From contig JAOWCC010000044.1 of the NCBI GenBank assembly GCA_030867875.1, positions 1,396,501-1,460,500 on the forward strand: a stretch of DNA of 64,000 bases, read 5' to 3'. Below are positions 37,401 to 49,400 of this stretch, in pieces (the first letter of the stretch is position 1; every line of letters begins with the position of its first letter). Under the pieces are notes generated by a model that saw only the letters and a list, made by a program, of their open reading frames with translations, was not told where the DNA came from and did not search any database. Position numbers and translations under genes: made by a program. The DNA comes from Actinernus sp. WN-2022 (taxonomy: Eukaryota; Cnidaria; Anthozoa; Actiniaria; Actinernidae).

Positions 37401-40400
37401 CCATGCCGTACGCGCCAGGATTGTTGGAGAAGGCCTTGAAGAATATCCACTTGGATCTAACCTATGGGACCTGTATGATCAAGCAATCGGCAGTCGTTTT
37501 CACCAACCCCCTTACCTTCACCTACAAATTGTACGAAGACAGTGGTAGGAGGTGCACCTACGAGAGCAAGTACCCTACGGTCCAAGAATCTCACAAAGAC
37601 GTTCCCCTGTCTCCCTTATGTTTCGTGTAAAAAACACAATAAAACTTTCAAGAGGAACAACGTTTGGTGTCTGTCGTCTCTTTTTTTCTAGGGGAAAAAA
37701 GTATAAGGGAGGTACCGCGCGCTAGACTCGGGGAGAGTACAGAATGCCCTGCGGCGGAGGAGGAGGTCCGTCCCTCAAGTGCCACGGCATTTTGAAACGT
37801 GTCCGTTGTCTCTTGGCGTGTTGCGGAGGAAAAGTGATTATTCAGGGCTCTCATTTTGAGGATTATGGGGCGCAAGAAGGAGAAGAAGAAAAAGAGTCCT
37901 TCCGCGCTGCTCGAGGCGTTGTATTACGACCCCAGCAGCCCTGCTGCCTTTGGGGGTGCTGCCCGTCTGGTGAAAGCGGCTAGCGAAGTGGGGGTGACCC
38001 GCACCACCACTTTAGCCTGGCTGAAAAAACAATTGACCTTTACGTTGCACCGACCGTTTCGAAAAAAATTCTGCGAGGGCGCGTGCGCGTGCTGGCCCTC
38101 GACGAGCAGTGGCAGGCGGATCTGGTGGACATGCAAGCCACGAGCACCTTCAACAAGGGAACCAAACACATTTTGACCATCATCGATGTGTTGTCCAAGT
38201 ACGCGTGGGCGGTCCCCCTGAAGAACAAGACGGGGGAGGAATTGGTGCGCGCCTTTACCCAAGTGTTCCGCGAACGGAAACCGTTGCGGTTGCAGACCGA
38301 TGCCGGGACAGAATTTACCAACCGCAAGTTCCAGGCCTTTTTAAAAAAGAATGACGTGGCCTTTTTCGTGACGTACAACGAGACCAAAGCACAGATTGCC
38401 GAGCGGTTCAACCGGACGCTCAAGGGACGCATGTACAAATATTTCACGGCCACCGGGAAGAAAGAGTATTTGAAAGTCCTCCCTCAATTGGTGCTCGGGT
38501 ACAACCGAGCCGTCCACAGCAGCATTATTAGACGCGCCCCCATCACCGTCACGCCCTTCAACGACCAAGAGGTGCGGGCCGTCTTGTACCGGGAAAAGGG
38601 ACCGTCGCTAAAGAGGAAACCGAAGAAACCGCTGTACCGTTCCGGCGACACGGTACGGATTAGCAAGACCAAAGGTCATTTTGAAAAAAGCTATCTGGCC
38701 AACTGGTCGGAGGAAGTGTTCACGGTGATAAAACGGTTGGACTACCGCACCCCTCCCGTCTACCGGTTGGAGGACTTGAGCGGGGAGGGGTTGTGGGGAA
38801 CGTTTTACGAAAGTGAGATGACACCGGTGGCCGTGGAAAAAGAAAGTCTCTTTATCATCGAAAAGGTGTTGCAACGCCGCCCCGGCAAGAAGAAGAACCA
38901 GGAAGAAGTCTTGGTGAAATGGGAAGGGTACCCCGCTAAATTTAACAGCTGGGTCCCGGTCACTCAGCTCCAGACCCAAACGTACGGGTGAAAAAAGAAA
39001 TAAAAGAGTTTGTTGTCCCGCTTGCCTGATTCATTTGTGTTTGAGTGGAGAGAAAGAGAGAGAGAGAGAGAGAGGATGCAGGAGGTAGAGGAATTTTACA
39101 TTACCATAACCAACGGGACGAGTACCAACGTCTACACCAATGTCCCGTCCCGGTTCCGTATCCATCTCCCGCAAATGCACGAGTTGTCTCCGGCCTGGGA
39201 AATGGCGGTCACGCAACTGATCTTCCCCAGGCCCCAGAAGAAGAAGACGCTTTACATGTACTGTGATTTGGTGGAACCCAGTATTGTGGGGGATACGAAA
39301 GCCCCCTTGTTGAGAGTCCTTTTTTCAGGGACCAGCGACGAAAACGGCACGGTCCAAGATCGCAACTTTGCCCCCCTGTTCTACAGGCAACTGGCCAAGA
39401 CGGTGTTTGAGGATTTCGAAATCCTTATAACCGACGAGCACGGGAAACTTGTTTCATTTCCACAAACCTCTAAGGTGGAAACGACCCTCCATTTCCGAAA
39501 AGAATGGACCCCGACCGCATCTGGATGACATTGCCTAGCGTGGCCAGCCGGGCTACCTTTCCCAATAACATGGGCTCCCATTTTCGTATCCGTCTCCCGG
39601 AGATGATGGTCTTGGACCGACGGTGGGAAATGGCGCTCTGCCACCTGCAATTTCCACGCGCCTGGGATGAATTGTTCCCCAAAGAGCAAGACCGCCAATT
39701 TATACTGATCCAAGAAAAACTTCGCCAAGAAGAAGAGACCTCAACCACCCTCACCTTTGATTCTCAGCATTTCGAAACGGTCACAGAACTGGTCTATGCT
39801 CTGCGCCGGGCTTTGGTGCAAGGAGGGTTCGAAGCGATCCTCAAAACATTTAACGTCCTACCGGAACGCCTCGATAAAACAAAGGCCAAGACCACCCTGG
39901 AATTGAAACAAAACTCAACGGACGGGTACATTTTAGCCCTGCCCCCTCCACTGGCCTACATGATCGGTTTGGAGGAAGATCCCAAAAAGGCCGCCGCGCA
40001 TCCCCAATACATGATGAAAAAACCGGGTCCCTCCACCCCCTTGATGTCCAGTTTCGTTGGGGTCTGCACGGGCTCGGTGATCTCGGACAAAGCCATCATG
40101 ATCCCAGCGTCAGTCTCGGAGAAAGACCGAACCGTGTACTACCTGGGTACCGCAACCAGGGAATACGGTACTATCGCGTTGTACAAGCATAACAAGATCA
40201 AATCCACCTTTGTGTTACCGACAGGGAATTACGCGAACGCCAAAGCTGTCGTAGTGGCCCTTCCGAACTTCTCCCCTCCTGTGGTATGGAATTGGCTCCC
40301 CAACCTCCCCAAAGGGTCCTTAAGGCTGACCCTTCGACTCGTCCAGGCGGACGTGCATCTTGTTATGAGCCCTTGGCTGGCCAAGCTGTTGGGGTTTGGC

Positions 40401-43400
40401 GACGGGCACACGCCCCAATACTTTTCGCAGACCGAGAACATAGTCAAGAATCTACGACCCCTGATGGGGTATCAGCCCGAGTGTTGGTCCACCTATTACT
40501 CCGGCCTGAAATTCTCGACGACAAAACCCTACCTGCTCAATCGCGATTTTAAACACCAACCCGTGCGGAGTTTGTACGTGTACTGCGATCTGATTGAGCC
40601 GCATATCGTGGGGGATGTGAAAGCGCCCTTGCTGAGGGTCGTGGCGGCCCAGGTCCCGTACAACGAGGTGGTGGAACGAGACTTTCCGGTCATGCGGTAC
40701 TTTCCGCTCGCCAAAACGGTGTTTGACACGCTGGAAATCCTTATAACCGACGAGTCCGGCCAACGCATCTCATTCACCTCCGCAGCGACCGTGGTGGCGA
40801 CATTGGAATTTGTGAAGCGTGCTCTGAAAAGGAAAGGATGAATTATGGAGCGTCTACGGGGACTATGGCATCGGTGCCATCTATGGGGGAGGTGGTTGGC
40901 GGAGGGTCTTCGATACCTGTGTTCCATGCGCTGCCCGCCCACGCCTCCAGCCCTCAACGCACGCCCACCTCCATTCCTGTCTTCCAGGGGGGTCGGGGGC
41001 AGCAAGGCGGCGGGGGACTCATCCCTATCCGTTGGAATGAACTCGGCGGCTACGGACCGGTCAAGAATCAAAAGGGTGGGCTCTTGCCCTTAGCGCTAGC
41101 CCCTTTGGCCGCCATGGCGGGCAAAGCGCTGGCCGGTACCGTCGCGGGGGCGGTAGCTAAAAAAGGAGGACAAAAGATTCTCGCTCATCTGAAAAAGAAA
41201 TTTGGCAAGAGGGTGGTGAAGCAAATCGTGAAGGACACGAGTCAAGGGGCGGCCCGTGTGCTCGGCAAGAAAACCAGTAAAAAGTTGATCCAAGGCCTAG
41301 AAAAGATAGCCGGAGTGGCGCCGAAAAGGAAAAAGACGAAGAAGCCGGCGAAGCGGCCCGCGGCACGGCCCGCGGCCAACAAGAATAAAAGAAAGAAAAA
41401 ACAGGCTCTCCCTCTCATTCCTTCGAAGGCCGTCAAGCGTGCACGTGTTGCGAGAGATATATTTGACGTTGATTATTGAACACCATGACTACGGTCGCAG
41501 GCATGGGCAAACCGCCCCTGCCCAACATGTTGGGCGGCTACAACACTCATTTGGATTTTTTCGGCAAGGAATTGGCTCAAGCGGTCGAAGAACGAGGCTA
41601 TTGGTCGGAGCACGCTCCCAAATCGGCCCTCTTGCCGGGGTCGCCCGTGGAATTTTACCTCCCCGCCAGTCCCTATTACACCGTGCTGCCTAGAAGTTAC
41701 TTCAAGGTGACGGCCAACCTCGTGAAAGCCAACGGCGGGGATTTGACCACCGATTTGAAGCTGGGTCCCGTCAACAATTGGTTTCATTCCCTCTGGTCGC
41801 AAATAGACATGGCCTTGAACGGGGAATGGATGACCATGAGCACCAAAACCTACCCCTACAAAGCCTACCTCAGCACCCTCCTCAACTATACTCCAGACGC
41901 CAAGAAATCCTACCTGACCGCGGGGCTGTACTACAAAGACGTGGCCGGGTCCATGGATGCTTTCGACATCGCCGGGGACAACGTAGGGTTGACTACGCGG
42001 GCGGGCTACACGGGGGACAGCAAAGTGGTGGAACTGACCGGGATGTTTTACATCGACGCAGCCTTCACCAACAAACTACTCCTCAACGGAGTGCCCCTAG
42101 AATTCCGCCTCACCCCCGCCAGCAACGCCTTCGCCCTCATGGGGGACAGTGCAGCGGCGGAAGCGGCCGCCGCCAAAATCGTGCTGAAGCGGGTCACTTT
42201 CTTCCGCCGCGTCAGTGTCTGCAACAAGGACTTCATGAAGAGCGTCGAAATGAAACTCGTGTCCCAGCCCGTCCTCTACCCTTACAACAGCGAAGAAGAA
42301 CGGATGTTCACCATTTCCCTGGGGGACACCACCTTTGAGAAAACGGATTTCCTGGGCGGACGCATCCCCCGACGCATGCGCATTGCCTTGATGGGGAGTG
42401 CGAACAGTTTGGGAGCTCTGAAAAAGAACCCCTTCAATTTCCAAAGGTTTGGGATGACCCGCGCGACGGTCACGGTCGACGGCACACCCACCCCCTTCTC
42501 CCGCCTCGAATTTGCGACCGGGAAAACCCTGGACGGTTACAATACCTTGTTCCTGGCCCAAGGCGCCATGAACGCCAACCATGGGATTGATGTTACCCGG
42601 ACCGATTGGGACAAGGGCTACGCCATCCTGTGTTTTGACTTCACCCCAGACGGCAGTGGCAGCGCCTCGCACATGAACATACAACAGTACGGGACGGTGG
42701 GCATCCGGCTTCAGTTTGAGGCAGGCGTCACCGAGACCCTATCCGTGTACGTGAACTGCGAGTTTGACGCCGCGTACGAAATCAACAGCAGCCGAGAAGT
42801 GAAAAAGTTGTAAGATGACCACCTACACGTCGCAATTGGCGGTCTTGGCCCGTCACGATTGGTGGCTCCGCGCCTCGTTTCGGGGCGTGTTTCCCATGGA
42901 CCTACGGCCCCGCCGCGTGACCCGCCCCGCCTCGTTCATTCTCAATACCGACAACGCCGACGGACGAGGCACCCATTGGTTGGCCTTTTATTTTCCGCGT
43001 CAAGGCCTGAATGAATTCTTCGACAGTTATGGCTTTCCCGCCTCTTATTACGGGTTGCAAGAGTACGTGCGGCAGGGGAACGCCCAGCATAAGGAAAACA
43101 ATGTGATGTTGCAAGGGAACAAGTCCAACGTGTGCGGCAGTTATTGCCTGTACTACCTCCTGCGCCGAGCCCACGGCCGGTCCCTGGCGGAGGTCCTGCA
43201 GAACCTCCAGCAGTGGAAGACCAAGACAACCAGGGACCGTGCCCTCCAAGCCTGGCAGCGCCAGTACCAACGCCGGAGTGTGGCGCGGTGGCAGCAGCAA
43301 GACAGTTTTCTTCACGATCAATGTGTTATCAGTTTGAGAGACACTAAAAAAATTAAATAAAACAAGTTCCCCACCTCCATGTCTTGTTATTCTTGGGAAG

Positions 43401-46400
43401 GGTGTGAGGCGCAATGGATGTCCGTTTCCAAGCGCCCTGCAATATCTTGATCACGGGTCAGAGTCAATCGGGGAAAACGGTGTTCACCGAAAGGCTCTTG
43501 CATCATGTGAAATCCCATTTTACCCAGCAGCCCCTCACGATCGTGTACTGCTATGGCAGCGCTTGGCAACCCCGTTTCACCACCCTGCAGAAACAATTGG
43601 GGGTGAAATTTGTGGAGGGTCTCCCCGACGACCCGTACGCCCCCTTTCGCGGCAAGCCAGGCCTCTTGATCCTGGACGATTTGATGAAAGAAGGCTCCAA
43701 GGACGAGCGAGTGGTGGACCTGTTCACCAAAGGCTCGCACCACCGCAACATTACGGTACTGTACCTGACCCAGAACATTTTCCCCCCAGGCAAGTACGCG
43801 CGCACCATTTCCATCAACGCCCACTACCTGGTGGCTTTTAAAAACGCCCGCGATTCGTTGCAAGTCCGGAAATTGGCTGAGCAGGCCTTTCCGGGGCAAG
43901 TGCCGGCGGTGATGAGGGCCTACCAGGACGCTACCCAACGCCCCTTTGGCTACCTCCTCTTCGACCTCCACCCCAGGACCCCGCCCCAAATCCGATTGCG
44001 CACGAACATTTTCTCCGAGGAGGGACAACGGCATCACGCCTACGTTCTGGAGGAGGATCAAAAAGGGGCGGAACTTTGGGCGGCACTGAAAATGACGTGG
44101 CCAGTAGTGAAAAAGACATTGTTAACACCCAAGGCAATCCGTAAGGTGGACGCACTGGGCAACATCACCAACGTGCTGTACCGACAACGAAGAAAAACCC
44201 GTTTTTTAACCAGGGCTGCCAAAACGCTACAACAACTAGGAGGCTCCAAGAAGAAGAAGACGGCTAAAAGAGTGAAAAAAACAAAGGGGCGCACCCCATC
44301 CCAATCACTTCGGGGGGCCGTGTGGAAGAAACCCAACAACAAAACAACCTTCCATCCCCCTTTTTCAGGGCAACGCGGGGGTGCTTTACAGCACTCCCAG
44401 AAGTCTCTGAACAGCCGTGTCGAAGAGGTCCTGAACAAAGCGGATTGGATTAACTTTATAGTCTAGGCCCCCCAGGGAAACCGTTCAGTTGTGGTGATGG
44501 CCTCCCCCTTGCTTCAACGCAGCGCCACATTCCTCCGTCAATTTGCCAAAGCGGATCTCGGGCAGAAAAAGAAACTCATCCGGGCCGCGAGCCAACATCA
44601 AATCAACGCCGTCAGCGAAGTGGTGCACAACGCCTTGCTCGGGACTTTTCCGATAGGCGCCCGTGCGAAGAAAATTTTTGCCCCCGTCAAGGCGAAACTT
44701 CGAAAAATAGCCAACAAAGCCCTGTCGCCGGCCGTGAGGAAAAGGATTCTGCTCTCCTCCTCGACAGCGTTGCAGAAAGCGAAGCTTAAAAAGGCCGTAG
44801 GCCAGCGAGGAGGGTTCATTTTCACGACCGCCGCCCTCATTGCCGCTGCCGTTCTTGCTGGCAAAGCCGTGGCCGCTGGCGCCATCAGTGGAGGCGTAGG
44901 CTACGGAGTCAAGAAAGCTCTGGAGCAAGCCGGAGGGTACGTTGCGCCGGAGGGGTCGTTGTTCCGTAGAGGGTTAAGTTTAAGGGTCAAGAAAGAGCTG
45001 GAGCAAGCCGGAGGTTATTTTGCTCCAGGGTACCCCACGACAAAATACCCTTCTCCGGAAGAGTACGCCCAAGAACTGAGTCAACCTTATATCTGGTCCT
45101 GAATGGGTAAAGAAATCCGCAACTTACCGGTGCCCGCGGGCATTGACCCGGCCCGGTGGCAGTTGTTTCTAGCCCGCCTGCGAAAAAGGGAACACCAAAC
45201 CGTCCCGGGAAAAAAAGTTAGCAGGACCGTGCGGGCGGCGAAGAAAATCCAAAGAAAGTATAAGACGCGACCGCCCAAGAAGAAATCCCAGACAGGGAAA
45301 AAGAAACGGTCCCCACAGCATCCTTCAGCAGCCGCCCCAGTAGGAATTTCCGTGACGCGATGGTCCGTGAAGCGGCACAAACGAAAAAAGCGATGAAAGA
45401 GGCCGAGGCGGCCAACCCTATGCGCATGGTCTTGGTACCGGAAGAGTCTATGCGGTGGTTGGAACAACAGCTTCGTGTGGACACGACCAAAGGGGTTAAA
45501 GTGCTCAGTCAGTACCAAAAGGCCATGGCGCAGGTCCTAGAAACTCCAGAGAAACCGGCAAGCGCCGACCAGTTTCAAGATTTACTCCAAAAATACGTCC
45601 GGCGTCGTGAAACCATTGAGCCTAGCCCCTTCACGGCCGTGGCGGCCAAAGTGTTAACCCAGAGCCAAAGGGGCGCTTTGCGAAAAGTGCCCCCCTCCAG
45701 CAAACCTTTAGCATCGGTGCTGGTCAATCTGTTGAAACTGAAAGGCGGACAGAAAATTTCCTGGAATGCGCAAGGAGAAGTGAAACTCTATGGGCAAACC
45801 CTACCGGGCAGTCAAATCGCCGATCTGATTAAAGAAGCGGTGCATCCTTCTTCCACCCGTACGTCGCCCGGTTACCGTGATTTCATGCAATTTCTAGCGG
45901 AAGAAAAAATTCCTAAAGATCTCGTCCGTCATCCCCGGGATCTCATCTCCAAGAAGAAAGAGTACACGCCCCGGCCTAAACGAACCGCCGCGACTCCAGA
46001 AGAACTCCCTTACAAAGAGCCCCCACCCCGCCGAGAGGAAACACCGTTCTCCAGGACCCCCTACAAAGCCTTCCCCCGTGGGGGTAGTCGCCGCCTCTCT
46101 TTTGGCCCCGCCCAAAAACCGCCTTTAAATTGGCGTCCTTTTTAAACCCCCCTTCATTGTCGCCATGGCACGAACCCTAACGAGACCCGCGGGATTGGGT
46201 CAAGCGCTCTGGCAACGCCGTGTCGCCCAAGCGAACCGGAAGAGGAAGAAAAGGAGGAAGTCAGGGGGAACGCAAACCGTGCGCAAGATCACGAGTCGCA
46301 AATCGAAAGACGGCCGTACCGAAACAACGATCCGAACGACGACCACTTCGGGCAAGCGCAAAGGCAAGAGTATCAGCCGGTGGAACGTCAAACACCTGAA

Positions 46401-49400
46401 GAAAAATACTTAAAGAAAAAAATACAGACACAATTCTCACTCATTACTCGTTGCTCTTCAAGCTGTGAACATCATGGGTCTAGATATTACTTTCTATGGA
46501 GCTGAGGCATGCAGCGATGTCATTGTGGGCGAGTGCCACCTATGCTATTCTACGTTTGGGAACTGGATGGAAGAATACCTGAGCGAAGGCGAAAGGAAGC
46601 AGTATGTGCTGAGCGACTGCGAAGGAACCTATTATGGGTTCTATGTGGAGTTGGTCTATGATATTTGTATTTGGGAAGGATTCCTGCGCAAGCATCCAAG
46701 ACTCAAGCCTTACAAGATGGAGTTCCACTAAAATAAAGACTGAGACTTTGGTATCACAGCTCAAAGGAACTGAACCATTTATTACAATAAAAAAATGTTT
46801 CCTCTAGAGTTGAGTCTCTTTGTTTTTTTCAGTAACCGTAAGGGTAGCTCTGATACCCGTGGAGAACCCTCTTGTCGTAGACCACCTTGAAGGTCTTGGT
46901 CTCTGGGCGGGTGTGCAACGTCCTGTCTTGGGTGTTGCGGTGGATGGCGTGCGGCGTCACCACCGTCCGTGTGGGCTCCCCTTGGCCTTGCACCATGGCC
47001 ACCATGGTCTCGAGGTTCACGATCGCCCGATTTCGCACATTGAGGCGTAGTCCTTTCACTTTGCAGACGGTGCGGCCTTGACTAGTTTCATACCCGTAAC
47101 TCTTGGGACCGGTACAAGCAAAACGGACAATGTGTTCGCCTTCTTTCAATTCGTTCGTCATGTCGCCTAGAAATCGACCGATCGGGGGCGCCTCTTGACC
47201 CACTTTCCGCGTGTAGTAGATACTGTCCGTATCGTGGTACACGATACGGTCCTTCAAGAGATCGAGGTACGAATACAATTTCAGGCGGGCGTGGGCTGTC
47301 GTGTAGGCGGCAAACACGACGTTGGTATAGGGGTTGGAGTCGATGTGCTGCGGCGTCGCGGTGTAGTGAACCTGCACCATATCCTCGTGGACGAACAGAA
47401 TGTCTTGGACTTCTTTCTCTTCGCTCATCATGAGCTCAAAGTAGCGGTCCAGTTCTGTGACGTACTCCGTCTGCCGAGGGTTCTGTTTCTGGCCGAACTT
47501 GCCCCACAAGGTGTTTAGGATCCATTTCGCCAGGGCACGCAGGCCAGGGTTGAACACGATCTTAGCCCACTCCAGCAAGATCCCCGTGTTCAGCCGATAG
47601 CTCTCTATAAAAGCCGCTTTCTCGGCATCGGTGTGGCAGCCGGGCGGCCAGCCGCTCGCCTCTTGCTTCATCTTAAGAAAGGTGTTCACGTAGTCGGTGA
47701 ACCATCCCTTGGTATCGGTGGCGGGGTCGTATTGCTCCGACTCGGAATAATGCCACACACGGTAGACTTCCATGACCCGGTAGCCGTAGCGCAGGGCCGC
47801 GTGGAGTTCGTGGCTCACCCAGGTCCCTGTCAAAGCCCTGGCCTTGTCATCGTGCGTACAGGGTTCCTGATTCTTTTCTTCTGCGCAGGTCCGGCAGAGG
47901 GCAAACAGAAGTTTTTCACCCACGTGCGTCGGGAGGACTGGGAAAAACAAGCGGCGTGGCGGTAGAATCTTCAGGTGGATTAACCCCTCGTAGGGTAGGG
48001 TGGGGTCTAGATTCTCGGTGAGGATTTCTGGATGGCCCAGCGGGAACCGTTTCGTCTTTTGTACCCAGGGGTACAGGGAGCACACATCCAGCGCCTCCAT
48101 CCATTCTCCCTCCTGGGCTTCCCAGTAGGTCCTAATCCCGTTGGTACGCCCCCCAAAGAAGGCCTTCTTGGGGTCGAGAGGAAGCTGGGTTTGAGGGATG
48201 GGCGCGAGGGCTGCGATGGTAGGGTCCAAGGCCATGGCCACTCTGATGTCGCACTCTCTGGTCTGGACCACGCGGTACCCTTGCTGTTTCAAGTACGCGA
48301 CTTTGTCCCGGGTGCGGTCGGTCAACGTTCTCATGGTGCAATGAAGTAGGGGATGAACTCTGTCTTGGTGGTTACAACGATCACATCCATGCCAGAAGCA
48401 ACCTTGGATTTCGTAGGCCGTGTGGGTGGCGGCGTGGTACCCATCCAGTTTGTAAGGCCCCACGCGCTTCTCTCCTTCGTTGCCCGCGTGCTGGATCTGA
48501 ATCCCGTCCCGCCGCTCCACGTGGGCCAGCCATTGGAGGGCCAGCGCCGACTGCACATCCTTGGGGCGGTAACCGAGCCGTGGCAAGACCGCAATGGTGT
48601 TAGGGCGTAGGAATTTCTTTCGAAAAACCAGGTTGCACATAGAGGCGAGCGTCACGGTCCTGGTAAAGGGATCTATATCCGCCGCTTTCATCATGATAGC
48701 CCGGAACGCTAAACAGGCCCTTTGTAAGATGGCCACATCCCGGTGACAGTAGAGGGCCAGTTCTTTCTGGAAATCAAACACCGTCCCCTTGCCCCGTTCG
48801 GTCGCGTGCCAGGCCATTAGTTCTTGTTTGCCTTGAGGACTCAGTGAATCCGGGTTGTAATAATGAAGGTCTGGTAGCGGTCCCACGTACTGCTGGTGTT
48901 CTGGTTTGTTAAAAAAGATGGGGAAATCCAGCTTGTTGAGGTTTTCTGCTTGGAAACCGAACGTGACGGGGAATTGTTTGAGGGCTAGCGGGATGAAGAG
49001 CAGAGAGTCCTTGATGACGAGCTTGTAGCCGGGGATGGTCACCACCATAGCCTTACCGCCGCGGAAGAGCACTTTAGGCTTGACGGCGTTCTTAAACAAG
49101 TACTCCAGGATAGGGTAGGAGTCGTACCCCATGGCGTTGTGGGCCAGGCACACGTAGTTTTCATGGTCCCCCGAGAAGAGCCAATCGCAGAATTGGGTGA
49201 GGGCCGTGGGGCCTTTGAATTCTATTTTCCGGGTCCCACATTGAGTGCAGGTTGTCCAGTCTGTGGACACACAGAGCTCACACACTTTGGAGACTCCCGC
49301 AAAGTTGACCACGTGCTGAGCCTCCAGGGGCATGGCTTCGAAGTCGAAGAAGAGGTACCGGAACTTGTCCTCGTGCCCCTCGTCTTCCGCAGCGGCTCTC

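Noticed and set aside
42097..42684. Long minus-strand frames opposite the capsid gene
   Set aside because: Antisense to a confidently identified gene, with no conserved features.
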